A DNA stretch of 64,000 nucleotides from Glycomyces arizonensis DSM 44726. GTDB lineage: Bacteria > Actinomycetota > Actinomycetes > Mycobacteriales > Micromonosporaceae. Below the pieces are notes generated by a model. That model saw nothing but the letters and a program-made list of their open reading frames with translations, searched no databases and was not told the origin of the DNA. The stretch spans positions 11,376 to 75,375 of the forward strand of contig NZ_AXWO01000021.1 in assembly GCF_000482705.1 (NCBI RefSeq), read 5' to 3'. Shown here piece after piece: positions 20,957 through 29,838 of this stretch. The stretch's first letter is position 1, and the number at the start of each line of letters is the position of its first letter. Both the position numbers and the translations under genes were made by a program.

Positions 20957-20984
20957 CATTATTAACGCTGAATGATGTGCTAAA
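20953..20984 (+). promoter_or_regulatory. Promoter/operator of the alpha-mannosidase gene overlapping the ROK stop codon
   Basis: TTGACA (20953-20958) contains the TGA stop of the ROK gene. An inverted repeat ACATTATT-N7-AATGATGT (20956-20978, one mismatch) begins inside the -35 and a weak TGCTAA -10 follows. AT-rich ROK operators of this general form are known; binding here is inferred. Confidence 0.5.
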
Positions 20985-21031
20985 TCGGTTCGGAAGTTCG
21001 GGCACCCCCAGCGACGAAGGGAACCATCCCC

Positions 21032-24000
21032 GTGCATGACGATTCGGCGATACTGAACAGGAAGCTGGCACGGCTGCGCCGCGAATGGCTCGAGCCCGCC
21101 CGTGAGGCCGGAACGCATCCGGTCACCGTCGAGGCATGGGACGTGCCCGACGAGCCCGTGCCCCCCGCCGAGGCGCTCGCGGCCGAGTACAAGCCCTTCG
21201 CCGTCGGCTCACCGTGGTCGCGCCCCTGGGGCACGACCTGGTTCCGCGTCACCGGCACCGTCCCCGACGGCTGGGGCGACGACGCCGCACTGCTCGTCGA
21301 CCTCGGCTACCTGGGCGGCGGACCGGGCTTCCAGGCCGAAGCGCTCGCGTTCCGGCCCGACGGTGTGAGCGTCAAGGCCGTCTCGCCGTTCAACCGGCAG
21401 GTGCCCGTCGAACCCGGCCCCGGCGGCGAGTTCGAGCTGTACATCGAGGCCGCCGCCAACCCCGACGTGATGCGCGACAGCTGGACTGCGCCGACCCCCC
21501 TGGGCGACAAGGCGACCGCCGGAGACGAACCGATCTACCGGCTCGACCGCCTCGAACTCGTGCGCCGCGACCGCGAGGTCGAGGAACTCCTGCTGGACCT
21601 CGACGCCCTCACCGGCCTGCTCGGTGAGCTGCCGCCCGAACTGCCGCGCTCCCAGGCGATCCTCGGCGCGATCGAGTCGATGATGCGCGCCCTCGACCTC
21701 GACGACGTGGCCGGCACCGCGCGGGACGCCCGCGCCGCGCTCGCCCCCGCGCTCGCGTCCCCCGCCGCCGCCAGCGCCCACGAGGTCTACGCCGTCGGCC
21801 ACGCCCACATCGACTCGGCGTGGCTGTGGCCGGTGCGCGAGACCGTCCGCAAATGCGCCCGCACCTTCTCGAACGTCCTGAACCTGATGGACCTCGACCC
21901 CGACTTCACGTTCGCGGCCTCCTCCGCGCAGCAGTACGCCTGGATCAAGGAGTGCTATCCGGAGCTGTTCGAGCGCATCCGCGCCCGCGTCGCCGAAGGC
22001 CGCTGGATCCCGGTGGGCGGCATGTGGGTCGAGTCCGACACGAACATGGTCGGCCCCGAGGCGATGGTCCGCCAGTTCACCGAGGGCAAGCGGTTCTTCC
22101 GCGAGGAGTTCGGCGTCGAGCCGCGCGAGGTGTGGCTGCCCGACTCCTTCGGCTACACGGCGGCCCTGCCGCAGATCGCCCGCAAGGCGGGCGCGGACTG
22201 GTTCCTCACCCAGAAGATCTCCTGGAACGACACCAACAGGTTCCCGCACCACACCTTCCGCTGGGAGGGCATCGACGGCACCGACGTCTTCACGCACTTC
22301 CCGCCGGTCGACACCTACAACTCGAACCTGTCCGCGAAGGAGCTGGCCCGGGCCGAGCGGCAGTCCCGCGACCAGCGGCGCTCGAACCGCTCGATCGTGC
22401 CCTTCGGCTACGGCGACGGCGGCGGCGGACCCACCCGCGAGATGATCGGGGCGGCCCGGCGCACCGCCGACCTCGAAGGCTCCCCGAAGGTCCGCATGGC
22501 CTCACCCGCGGCGTTCTTCACCGACGCCCAGCGCGAGCACCCCGACGCGCCCCGCTGGCTCGGCGAGCTCTACCTCGAATACCACCGCGGCACCTACACC
22601 TCCCAGCACCGCACCAAGCTCGGGAACCGGCGCTCGGAGCACCTGCTGCGGACCGCCGAGCTGTGGGCGGCCACCGCGGCCGTCGCCGGGGCCGCCGACT
22701 ACCCGGCCGAACGGCTGCGGCGCCTGTGGCGCACGGTGCTGCTCCAGCAGTTCCACGACATCCTCCCCGGCTCCTCGATCGCGTGGGTCCACCGCGAGGC
22801 CGAGCGCAACTACGAGGCGGTCCGCGCCGAACTCGAGGCGCTCATCGCCGAGTCCCTGCGCGCCCTCGCCGGTGACGGCGAGCTGCCGCTGGTCGCGAAC
22901 GCCGCCCCGCTCGCGGTCGACGGCGTCCCGGCCGGAGCGGTCGCCGTGCGCGGCGAGGTGACCGCCGAGCCCGTCTCGCTGAGCGCCGCGGACGGCAGTC
23001 ACGTCCTCGACAACGGCCTGCTCCGGGTCGAGATCGACGCCGACGGGCTCGTGCGCTCGCTCATCGACGCCGAGACCGGGCGCGAGGTCGTCCCCTCCGG
23101 TGAGCGCCTCGGGCTCCTGCGCGTCCACCGCGACGTCCCCGCCCACTGGGAGGCCTGGGACCTCGATCGGGACTACCGCGACAGCGCCGAGGAGTTGACC
23201 GGCGCCGACGGCATCGACGCCGAGACGCTCCCCGACGGCTCGGCCGTCGTCCGCGTCCGCCGCACGCACGGGGCGAGCGCCTTCGTCCAGACCTTCACGC
23301 TCGCCCCGGGCCGCAGGCGGCTCGAACTGGGCACCGAGGTCGACTGGCACGAGCGCCGCAGGCTCCTCAAGCTCGCGCTCCCGTTCGCGGTGCACACCGA
23401 CCGCGCGGCCTCGGAGATCCAATTCGGACACCTGTACCGGCCGATCCACGCCAACACCTCCTGGGACGCGGCGAGGTTCGAGACGATCGCGCAGCGCTGG
23501 CTGCACGTCGCCGAGGACGGCCTCGGCGTGGGCGTCGCCAACGACCAGACCTACGGGCACGACGTGACCCGCCACCACAACGACGACGGCGTCTACGTCG
23601 TGGTGGGGGAGTCGCTGCTGCGGGCCCCGATGTCACCCGACCCCGATGCCGACCAGGGCCGCCACTCGATGCGCACGGCGGTCGTCGTCGGCGGCGTCGA
23701 CGATGCGATCGGCGAGGGCTACCGGCTGAACCTCCCGACCATTGCCGTGCAGGGCGCGCGAGCGGTCGAGCCGCTGGTCGGCGAGGCCTCGCCCGGCGCG
23801 ATCGTCGAGGCCGTGAAGCTCGCCGACGACGGCGGCGGCGACCTCGTCCTGCGCGTCTACGAGGCCTGGGGCGGCAGGCGCACCGCGCTCGTCCCGCTCG
23901 GCGCGGACGCCGCGTCCGCGGTCGACGCCGACCTCCTCGAACGGCCGCTCGACCGCAACAGGGTCGAACTGACCGGCGACCGCGAGCTCCGGCTCGAACT

Positions 24001-24049
24001 GTCGCCGTTCGAGATCCGCACCGTCCGGATCGCCCTTCGACGCGGGTGA
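21032..24049 (+). CDS. GH38 alpha-mannosidase
   Basis: 1005 aa from a GTG with GAAGGGAA upstream. After an N-terminal beta-sandwich (about 1-240) the GH38 catalytic domain shows zinc ligands H259-x-D261 (HAHIDSAWLWP), nucleophile/zinc ligand D371 (VWLPDSFGYTAALPQI), the middle GGMWVESDTNMVG segment and a late zinc His in LLQQFHDILPGSSI (H575), followed by the C-terminal beta-sandwich. No signal peptide, so it probably degrades imported alpha-mannosides such as fungal mannan or N-glycan fragments. Controlled, by position, by the upstream ROK protein. Confidence 0.94.
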   Translation: MHDDSAILNRKLARLRREWLEPAREAGTHPVTVEAWDVPDEPVPPAEALAAEYKPFAVGSPWSRPWGTTWFRVTGTVPDGWGDDAALLVDLGYLGGGPGFQAEALAFRPDGVSVKAVSPFNRQVPVEPGPGGEFELYIEAAANPDVMRDSWTAPTPLGDKATAGDEPIYRLDRLELVRRDREVEELLLDLDALTGLLGELPPELPRSQAILGAIESMMRALDLDDVAGTARDARAALAPALASPAAASAHEVYAVGHAHIDSAWLWPVRETVRKCARTFSNVLNLMDLDPDFTFAASSAQQYAWIKECYPELFERIRARVAEGRWIPVGGMWVESDTNMVGPEAMVRQFTEGKRFFREEFGVEPREVWLPDSFGYTAALPQIARKAGADWFLTQKISWNDTNRFPHHTFRWEGIDGTDVFTHFPPVDTYNSNLSAKELARAERQSRDQRRSNRSIVPFGYGDGGGGPTREMIGAARRTADLEGSPKVRMASPAAFFTDAQREHPDAPRWLGELYLEYHRGTYTSQHRTKLGNRRSEHLLRTAELWAATAAVAGAADYPAERLRRLWRTVLLQQFHDILPGSSIAWVHREAERNYEAVRAELEALIAESLRALAGDGELPLVANAAPLAVDGVPAGAVAVRGEVTAEPVSLSAADGSHVLDNGLLRVEIDADGLVRSLIDAETGREVVPSGERLGLLRVHRDVPAHWEAWDLDRDYRDSAEELTGADGIDAETLPDGSAVVRVRRTHGASAFVQTFTLAPGRRRLELGTEVDWHERRRLLKLALPFAVHTDRAASEIQFGHLYRPIHANTSWDAARFETIAQRWLHVAEDGLGVGVANDQTYGHDVTRHHNDDGVYVVVGESLLRAPMSPDPDADQGRHSMRTAVVVGGVDDAIGEGYRLNLPTIAVQGARAVEPLVGEASPGAIVEAVKLADDGGGDLVLRVYEAWGGRRTALVPLGADAASAVDADLLERPLDRNRVELTGDRELRLELSPFEIRTVRIALRRG

Positions 24050-24098
24050 AAGGCCGATCGACCTGTATTGACCCTCTTACCTCGGCGCAAAACCTCCT

Positions 24099-24122
24099 TT
24101 GTATCGATTACCATCGATACAA
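24099..24122. promoter_or_regulatory. Perfect palindromic operator upstream of the CBM2 dehydrogenase-like gene
   Basis: TTGTATCGAT and ATCGATACAA form perfect 10-bp arms around TACC, 58 bp before the start at 24181. This AT-rich element in very GC-rich DNA looks like a repressor site. No other copy was noticed in the window and no cognate regulator is adjacent. Confidence 0.6.
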
Positions 24123-24180
24123 GAGTTTATGTCTGCCACTGGGCCGGGCGGTGCGCGCCCAGCCGGAGGAGGGTCGCCAC

Positions 24181-25677
24181 ATGGAAGCCGCGCGAAGTCG
24201 ACCGAGACGGCTCACCACCGTCGCCGCAGCGTCCGGAGTGCTCGCCGCCGGTGCCGTCGCGGTGGTCGCGGCGAACCCGGCACACGCCGCGGCCTGCGAG
24301 TCGATCGAGTACACCGTCGTCAACGACTGGGGCAGCGGCCATCAGGCCGCGGTCTCGCTCACCGCCGGAACCGACAGTGTGGACGGTTGGACCCTCTCGT
24401 TCGACCTCCCCGGCGGGGCGGCGGTGCAAAGCGCCTGGAACGTCGACTGGGACCAGGCCGGGGCCACCTTCACCGGCTCCGACGTCGGATGGAACGCCAC
24501 CGTCCAGGCCGGGCAGAGCCGGGAGCTGTTCGGCATGATCGTCTCCGGCAGTGGCGCGCAGCCCGAGTCGTTCACGCTCAACGGCGTCGAATGCGGCGGC
24601 GAGGGCGAGGAGACGCCGACGGACGAGCCGGACCCGACCCAGGTCGGCGCGGGCCTGGTGCAGGTGGCCAGCGGATCGATGCCCACGGCCGGAACGGTCG
24701 GACCGGGCGGCGACCTCTGGATCGCCAACCGGACCGGCACGATCCAGGTGCTCGGCGACGACGGATTGAGCGATCCGGTCCTCGACATCAGCGACGAGAC
24801 CACCACCGACGGCGAACGAGGGCTGCTCGGCATCGCCTTCGATCCGAGCTTCGCGCACTTCTACATCTCCTACACCGACCTCGACGGCGACACCGCCATC
24901 GAAGAGTTCGACATGCAGGGCGACCAACTCCGGCTCGACACCCGGCGGACCGTGCTCACCCAGGAGCAGCCGTTCTCCAACCACAACGGCGGCCACATCG
25001 CCTTCGGGCCCGACGGGATGCTCTACATCGGGCTCGGCGACGGCGGCAGCTCCTTCGACCCGAACGACAACGCGCAGAACCTCGGCACGCTGCTGGGCAA
25101 GCTGCTCCGCATCGACCCCTCGGGCGCCGACCCGTACGCGATCCCGCCCGACAACCCGTTCGTCGACGATCCGAACGCCCGTGGCGAGATCTGGGCCTAC
25201 GGACTGCGCAACCCCTGGCGGTTCTCGTGGGACGCGGCGACCGGCGACCTCTACATCGGCGATGTGGGACAGAACGAGCGCGAGGAGATCGACGTCGCGC
25301 CCGCCTCCAGCGCCGGCGGTGAGAACTACGGCTGGGCCCGCATGGAGGGCACCCTCCCCGTCTCGGGCCAGGAGCCCGCGAACCACCGGCCGCCGTGGTT
25401 CGAGTTCGACCACGCCGGCGGGGCGTGCTCGGTCACCGGCGGGTTCGTCTACCGCGGCAGCGCGATCCCCGACCTGCGGGGGGCCTATGTGTTCAGCGAC
25501 TACTGCCTCGGAGTCGTGCGGGCGCTGACGATCGATGACGACGGCGCGGTGGGGGAGGAGATCGAGTTCAGCGGCCGCATCGGCGCCGGATCGATCGTCT
25601 CGTTCGTGGAGGGCCCGGACGGCGAGCTCTACGTCCTGAGCCTCGGCGGCGCGATCCTCCGCTTCGAACCGGAGTGA
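24181..25677 (+). CDS. Secreted CBM2 plus PQQ-dependent sugar dehydrogenase-like beta-propeller
   Basis: 498 aa from the ATG at 24181, which has GGAGGAGGG upstream. Signal peptide ends at AHAAA. Residues about 38-140 are a CBM2 cellulose/chitin-binding module (CESIEYTVVNDWGSGHQAAVSL...SAWNVDWDQAGATF), followed by an acidic Thr/Pro linker. The rest is a soluble glucose/sorbosone-dehydrogenase-like six-bladed propeller: ERGLLGIAFDPSF, NHNGGHIAFGPDGMLYIGLGDGG, EIWAYGLRNPWRFSWD, GDVGQNEREEID, GGFVYRGSAIPDLRGAYVFSDYC. Relatives with carbohydrate-binding modules oxidise polysaccharide ends and can feed electrons to lytic monooxygenases (family knowledge; not shown here). The palindrome upstream suggests specific regulation. 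Confidence 0.88.
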   Translation: MEAARSRPRRLTTVAAASGVLAAGAVAVVAANPAHAAACESIEYTVVNDWGSGHQAAVSLTAGTDSVDGWTLSFDLPGGAAVQSAWNVDWDQAGATFTGSDVGWNATVQAGQSRELFGMIVSGSGAQPESFTLNGVECGGEGEETPTDEPDPTQVGAGLVQVASGSMPTAGTVGPGGDLWIANRTGTIQVLGDDGLSDPVLDISDETTTDGERGLLGIAFDPSFAHFYISYTDLDGDTAIEEFDMQGDQLRLDTRRTVLTQEQPFSNHNGGHIAFGPDGMLYIGLGDGGSSFDPNDNAQNLGTLLGKLLRIDPSGADPYAIPPDNPFVDDPNARGEIWAYGLRNPWRFSWDAATGDLYIGDVGQNEREEIDVAPASSAGGENYGWARMEGTLPVSGQEPANHRPPWFEFDHAGGACSVTGGFVYRGSAIPDLRGAYVFSDYCLGVVRALTIDDDGAVGEEIEFSGRIGAGSIVSFVEGPDGELYVLSLGGAILRFEPE

Positions 25678-25713
25678 GCGTTCCGACCGGCGGCCGTTGA
25701 CGGCCTTCTCAGC

Positions 25714-25744
25714 GGGGGCCGGATCGCCCAGCGGTTCGGCCCCC
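25714..25744 (+). terminator. Possible terminator after the CBM2 dehydrogenase-like gene
   Basis: GGGGGCCG (25714-25721) pairs with CGGCCCCC (25737-25744) around a 15-nt loop, 36 nt after the stop codon. The large loop makes it a moderate candidate. Confidence 0.45.
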
Positions 25745-25840
25745 TGCCGCGGCCGCCGGATGTCACGGGTTCGGGGGCGGTGAGCAGTCGGACGCCGAGT
25801 CGCCGCTGGTGGTGTCAGGTTTGCGAGCGGTCCTAGCGTC

Positions 25841-25860
25841 AGTGGTATGTAATATGTTAC
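25841..25860 (+). promoter_or_regulatory. Operator motif copy A upstream of the peptide ABC operon
   Basis: AGTGGTATGTAATATGTTAC matches the motif AGTGRTATRTMAYATRT also found at 26000 and, on the other strand, before the hydroxyproline operon at 37795-37813. It contains TAATAT, a possible -10. Likely target of the GntR protein encoded at 37074. Confidence 0.6.
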
Positions 25861-25999
25861 TGTCGCCAGGCGGCGCGAGCGCCGAGGGTGTTCTCACCGA
25901 TACCCCTCGGTCTTCATGCCGGAGGTCCGAATTCTCGGACTTCCGCGCAGACGCGGCGCGCGCAGTGGCGGCACGGATTCGGCGATCCGTGCGCGCCGC

Positions 26000-26019
26000 A
26001 GTGATATATCACATGTCAC
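26000..26019 (+). promoter_or_regulatory. Operator motif copy B upstream of the peptide ABC operon
   Basis: AGTGATATATCACATGTCAC; its GTGATATATCAC core is a perfect 12-bp palindrome (26001-26012). Same motif as copies at 25841 and 37795. It lies 155 bp before the binding-protein start. Confidence 0.6.
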
Positions 26020-26174
26020 ACAGAAGGGCGGTGCGAGCGCGGATGGACCTGAACGGTCCGCCGCGAGGGCATCGCGGCACGGAGGTTCGCCGAACCCCCT
26101 GATCCGGCAACTCCGGCGTCCCGCTCGGACTCACGACGCGGCCGACCGGCGGAAGAACCGATAGGAAGTCCCTC

Positions 26175-27863
26175 ATGAACAAGAGATCGACCCGCGCCCC
26201 GGCGGCCATCATGGCCGCGGCGCTGCTGCTCACCGGCTGTTCCGGCGGAGGAGCGGACGACTCCGGCGGTGGCGGCGGGGGCGACCCCGTCGAAGGCGGA
26301 ACCGTCCACATGCTCCAGAACGCCGACTTCTCCTACCTCGACCCCGCGCGCGGCTTCGACGGCGGCGTGAACGCGTTCTACCGGCTGATCTACCGCGGCC
26401 TCACCACGCAGGCCGCCGGCGACGCCGAGGACCCGAACGCCATCGTCCCCGACCTGGCCGAAAGCCTCGGAACGGCCTCAGAAGACGGTCTCACCTGGAC
26501 CTACACCCTCAAGGACGGCCTGAAGTTCGACAACGGCGACCCCATCACCTCCGCCGAGGTCGAGTTCGGCATCTCCCGCGCGTGGGACCCCGAGATCGGC
26601 ATCGGCTCGCCGTGGCTGAAGAAGACCATCGCCGCCCCCGAGGACTACCTCGGCCCCTACCGCTCGGGCGACCACCCCGGCATCGACGCCCCCGACGAGC
26701 ACACCATCGTCTTCCACCTCATCGAGCCCTTCCCGGAGTTCGACAACGTCCTCGCCCAGCCGAACGCGGTGCCCTTCCCCGTGGGCTCGGGCGCCGGTGA
26801 CGAGTTCATCAACGACATCATCGCCTCCGGCCCCTACACGCTCGAGAGCTACACCCCCGGCAGCCTGATCGAGCTCGTCCGCAACGAGCACTGGGACCCC
26901 GAGACCGACGACGTCCGCAGGGCCTACCCCGACGCCTGGGAGTTCGAGATCGGCCTCGAAGGGGCCACGATCGACGAACGACTCATGGCCGGGCAGGGCT
27001 CCGACGTCAACGCCATCTCCGGCGTCATCCAGGCGGCCACGCTGGCGCGCGTGCAGACCCCCGAGCTGCAGGAGCGGCTGAAGACCTCGCCCGCCTACTG
27101 CACCACCTACATGTCGATGAACATGACCAAGGCGCCGTTCGACCAGCTCGAGGTGCGTCAGGCGATCAACTGGGCGATCGACCGGAAGTCCGTGCAGACC
27201 GCCTCGGGCGGCACCCAGCTCGCCGACCCCGCCACCACGATCATCCCCGAGGCGGTGACCGGCCACCAGGACTTCGACCTGTACCCGAGCGAGGACTACG
27301 GCGGCGACACCGACAAGGCGCTGGAGCTCCTCGCCCAGGTCGGCCTCGAAGACGGCTTCTCGTTCGTCCTCGACATCCGCTCGCAGCCCAAGATGCAGGC
27401 GCAGGCCGAGGCCATCCAGCAGGCGCTCAAGGAGATCAACGTCGAAGTCGAGCTGAACGTCATCGACACCTCGACGTACTACGAGACGATCGGCACGCCC
27501 TCGCAGCAGCACGACGCCGCCATCACCGGCTGGTGCCCCGACTGGGCCTCCAGCGCGAGCACGATGGTCCCGCCGCTGGTCGACGGGCGCAACATCACCG
27601 ACAAGGGCAACACCAACCTCGCGCAGATCGACGATGAGACGATCAACGCCCGCATCGACGAGATCAGCGCCATGACCGACCTCGAAGCGGCGAATGCCGA
27701 ATGGGGCGAGCTCGACGAGGAGGTCATGGCCCTCGCGCCGATCGCCCCCCTCGTCTGGGAGAAGGGCATCTTCCTCCCCGGTGAGAACATCGCCGGCTAC
27801 CACCCCAGCACCAGCATGACCGACCTGACGATCATCGGGCTGGAAGACCCGTCGCTGGGCTGA
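26175..27863 (+). CDS. Peptide ABC transporter substrate-binding lipoprotein (family 5, DppA/OppA-like)
   Basis: 562 aa with lipobox LLLTGC (Cys about residue 20) and a Gly/Asp linker. Family 5 signatures: GGTVHMLQNADFSYLDPARGF, PDLAESLGTASEDGLTWTYTLKDGLKFDNGDPITSAEV and the late RQAINWAIDRKSV. It binds extracellular peptides or glycopeptides. First gene of an operon whose downstream genes are prolyl peptidases and a beta-L-arabinofuranosidase, so proline/hydroxyproline-rich arabinosylated peptides are the predicted ligands (inference). Confidence 0.93.
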   Translation: MNKRSTRAPAAIMAAALLLTGCSGGGADDSGGGGGGDPVEGGTVHMLQNADFSYLDPARGFDGGVNAFYRLIYRGLTTQAAGDAEDPNAIVPDLAESLGTASEDGLTWTYTLKDGLKFDNGDPITSAEVEFGISRAWDPEIGIGSPWLKKTIAAPEDYLGPYRSGDHPGIDAPDEHTIVFHLIEPFPEFDNVLAQPNAVPFPVGSGAGDEFINDIIASGPYTLESYTPGSLIELVRNEHWDPETDDVRRAYPDAWEFEIGLEGATIDERLMAGQGSDVNAISGVIQAATLARVQTPELQERLKTSPAYCTTYMSMNMTKAPFDQLEVRQAINWAIDRKSVQTASGGTQLADPATTIIPEAVTGHQDFDLYPSEDYGGDTDKALELLAQVGLEDGFSFVLDIRSQPKMQAQAEAIQQALKEINVEVELNVIDTSTYYETIGTPSQQHDAAITGWCPDWASSASTMVPPLVDGRNITDKGNTNLAQIDDETINARIDEISAMTDLEAANAEWGELDEEVMALAPIAPLVWEKGIFLPGENIAGYHPSTSMTDLTIIGLEDPSLG

Positions 27864-27868
27864 AACCG

Positions 27869-28843
27869 ATGACCTTCACCTCGACAGACCTCGAAGTCGA
27901 AGGCGCGGCGGGCGGCGAGACGGTCGGTGAACCCGCACCGGCCTCGCCGCCCGCACAAGGGCGACACCTCGTCCACGCCTTCCTCCGCGACCGCGTGGCC
28001 GTCGCCTGCGGCGTCTACATCCTGCTCGTCGTCCTCATGGCCCTCGCCGCGCCGCTGCTGGTCAAGATCAGCGGCTACGGGCCCCTGGAGTTCGACCAGA
28101 GCGCCGTCGACCCGAACCTCGGCGGGCTCCCGATCGGCTGGGGCGGCGGCATGGGCGCCGAGCACTGGTTCGGCGTCGAGCCCGGCAACGGGCGCGACAT
28201 CTTCGCCCGCATCGTCTACGGCGCGCGGGTGTCGATGACGATCGCCCTCGCCGCGACCGTGCTCACGAGCGTCCTCGGCGTCGTCTTCGGGCTCATCGCC
28301 GGCTACTTCGGCGGCCGCGTCGACATGGTGGTCTCCCGCGTCATGGAGTTCCTCATGGCGTTCCCGGCGCTCATCTTCATGATCGCCGTCCTCTCCGCGC
28401 TGCCGGCCGACAACCGCCAGTTCCTGCTCGTCGTCGTGATCTCGTTCTTCGGATGGCCGTACCTGGCCCGCATCGTCCGCGGCCAGACCATGTCGCTCAA
28501 GGAACGGGAGTTCGTCGAGTCGGCACGGGCGTCGGGGGCCTCCAGCCTCCAGATCATCTTCAAGGAGATCCTCCCGAACCTCGCCTCCACCATCATCGTG
28601 ATGACCACGCTCGCGGTGCCCGGCTACGTCGGCACCGAGGCGGGGCTGTCGTTCCTCGGCGTCGGCGTCGTCCCGCCGACGCCGTCGTGGGGGCAGATGA
28701 TCGCCAGCTCGGTGCCCTGGTACGCCGTCGATCCCGCCTACTTCCTCATCCCGGGGGCCTTCCTGTTCATGCTCGTGCTGTCGTTCACCGTGCTCGGCGA
28801 CCGCGTCAAGAAGATCGCCGAATCCGGGGAGGGCAGGGCATGA
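27869..28843 (+). CDS. Peptide ABC transporter permease, DppC-like
   Basis: 324 aa. An N-terminal cytoplasmic tail with one membrane segment precedes the core domain (five further segments); EAA loop VESARASGASSLQIIFKEILPNL and the DppC motif GTEAGLSFLGVGVVPPTPSWGQMI. Its stop overlaps the next start (ATGA), so the two permeases are coupled. Gene order C-then-B is the reverse of the textbook dpp order but is common in actinomycetes. Confidence 0.93.
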   Translation: MTFTSTDLEVEGAAGGETVGEPAPASPPAQGRHLVHAFLRDRVAVACGVYILLVVLMALAAPLLVKISGYGPLEFDQSAVDPNLGGLPIGWGGGMGAEHWFGVEPGNGRDIFARIVYGARVSMTIALAATVLTSVLGVVFGLIAGYFGGRVDMVVSRVMEFLMAFPALIFMIAVLSALPADNRQFLLVVVISFFGWPYLARIVRGQTMSLKEREFVESARASGASSLQIIFKEILPNLASTIIVMTTLAVPGYVGTEAGLSFLGVGVVPPTPSWGQMIASSVPWYAVDPAYFLIPGAFLFMLVLSFTVLGDRVKKIAESGEGRA

Positions 28844-29838
28844 GCCGCTTCCTCCTCAACCGGCTGCTCGGCATGGTCGTCGTGCTGTTCGGCGTGTGCC
28901 TGTTCACCTTCGTCATCTTCTTCGTCCTCTCGCCCGATCCGGCGGTGCAGATATGCGGGAAGAACTGCACGCCGGAGGCGATCGACCAGATCCGGGAGAA
29001 CCTCGGCCTCGACCAGCCGTTCTGGACCCAGTTCTGGACGTTCATCAGCGGGCTCTTCGTCGGGCGCACCTACGGCACCGGCCCCAACGCCATCGATTGC
29101 GCGGCGCCGTGCCTCGGCTACTCGTTCCAGACGAGCCAGCCGGTCACCGACATGATCATGCAGCGCCTGCCGGTCTCGGCGACCATCGCGATCGGCGCCG
29201 CCCTGCTCTGGCTGCTCTCGGGCGTCGCCGGGGGGCTCATCAGCGCCGTGCGCGAGGGCAGGTTCGCCGACCGCTTCATCGCGGGGCTCACCCTCACCGG
29301 CATGTCCATCCCCAACTACGTGCTGGCGCTCTCGCTCCAGTTCGTGCTCGTGGTCACGCTCGGCTGGCTGCCCTTCCCGCAGGCGGTGTCGTTCGGGAAC
29401 GACCCGCTCCAGTGGTTCCTCAACTTCCTGATGCCCTGGATCGTGCTCGCCATCGGAGCCGCGGCCGTCTACACCAGACTCACCCGGGCGAACGTCATCG
29501 AATCGCTCCAGGAGAACTACGTCCGCACCGCGCGGGCGAAGGGCCTCAGCCCCGGCCTGGTCTGGCGGCGGCACGCGCTGCGACCGGCGCTGACGCCGAT
29601 CGTCACGATCTTCGGCATGGACTTCGCCAACCTGCTCGGCGGCGCCCTCATCACCGAGACCGTCTTCGGGCTCAACGGCGTCGGCAAGCTCGCCGCCGAC
29701 TCGATCACGAAGAACGACCAGCCGGTCATCATGGCCGTCACGCTGCTCGCGGCCTTCCTGGTCGTCGTCGGCGCCATGGTCGTCGACCTGCTGTACACCG
29801 CCATCGACCCGCGCGTGCGAGTGGGGAGCGCCAAATGA
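28840..29838 (+). CDS. Peptide ABC transporter permease, DppB-like
   Basis: 332 aa from the ATG overlapping the upstream stop. Starts with the DppB-type segment FLLNRLLGMVVVLFGVCLFTFVIFF and has a periplasmic loop with two Cys pairs (ICGKNC and CAAPC), often seen in actinomycete homologues. EAA loop YVRTARAKGLSPGLVWRRHALRPA, then IGALITETVFGLNGVGKL-type ending. Stop overlaps the next gene by ATGA. Confidence 0.93.
   Translation: MSRFLLNRLLGMVVVLFGVCLFTFVIFFVLSPDPAVQICGKNCTPEAIDQIRENLGLDQPFWTQFWTFISGLFVGRTYGTGPNAIDCAAPCLGYSFQTSQPVTDMIMQRLPVSATIAIGAALLWLLSGVAGGLISAVREGRFADRFIAGLTLTGMSIPNYVLALSLQFVLVVTLGWLPFPQAVSFGNDPLQWFLNFLMPWIVLAIGAAAVYTRLTRANVIESLQENYVRTARAKGLSPGLVWRRHALRPALTPIVTIFGMDFANLLGGALITETVFGLNGVGKLAADSITKNDQPVIMAVTLLAAFLVVVGAMVVDLLYTAIDPRVRVGSAK

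Larger units (their letters stand above)
25678..26174 (+). other. Gene-free 497-bp regulatory interval
   Basis: No convincing ORF. It holds a hairpin after the preceding gene (25714-25744), two copies of the AGTGRTATRTMAYATRT operator (25841 and 26000) and, between them, a 10-bp-arm hairpin with one mismatch (25921-25944, loop ATTC). The long untranslated leader before the peptide transporter gene may carry RNA-level control, but no known riboswitch class was recognised. Confidence 0.6.

Noticed and set aside
26009-26311. Small minus-strand frames over the start of the peptide-binding protein
   Set aside because: They overlap an operator and a signal sequence, have no RBS and low-complexity content.
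28069-29838. Possible programmed overlap between DppC and DppB genes
   Set aside because: The ATGA overlap is ordinary translational coupling in this operon.
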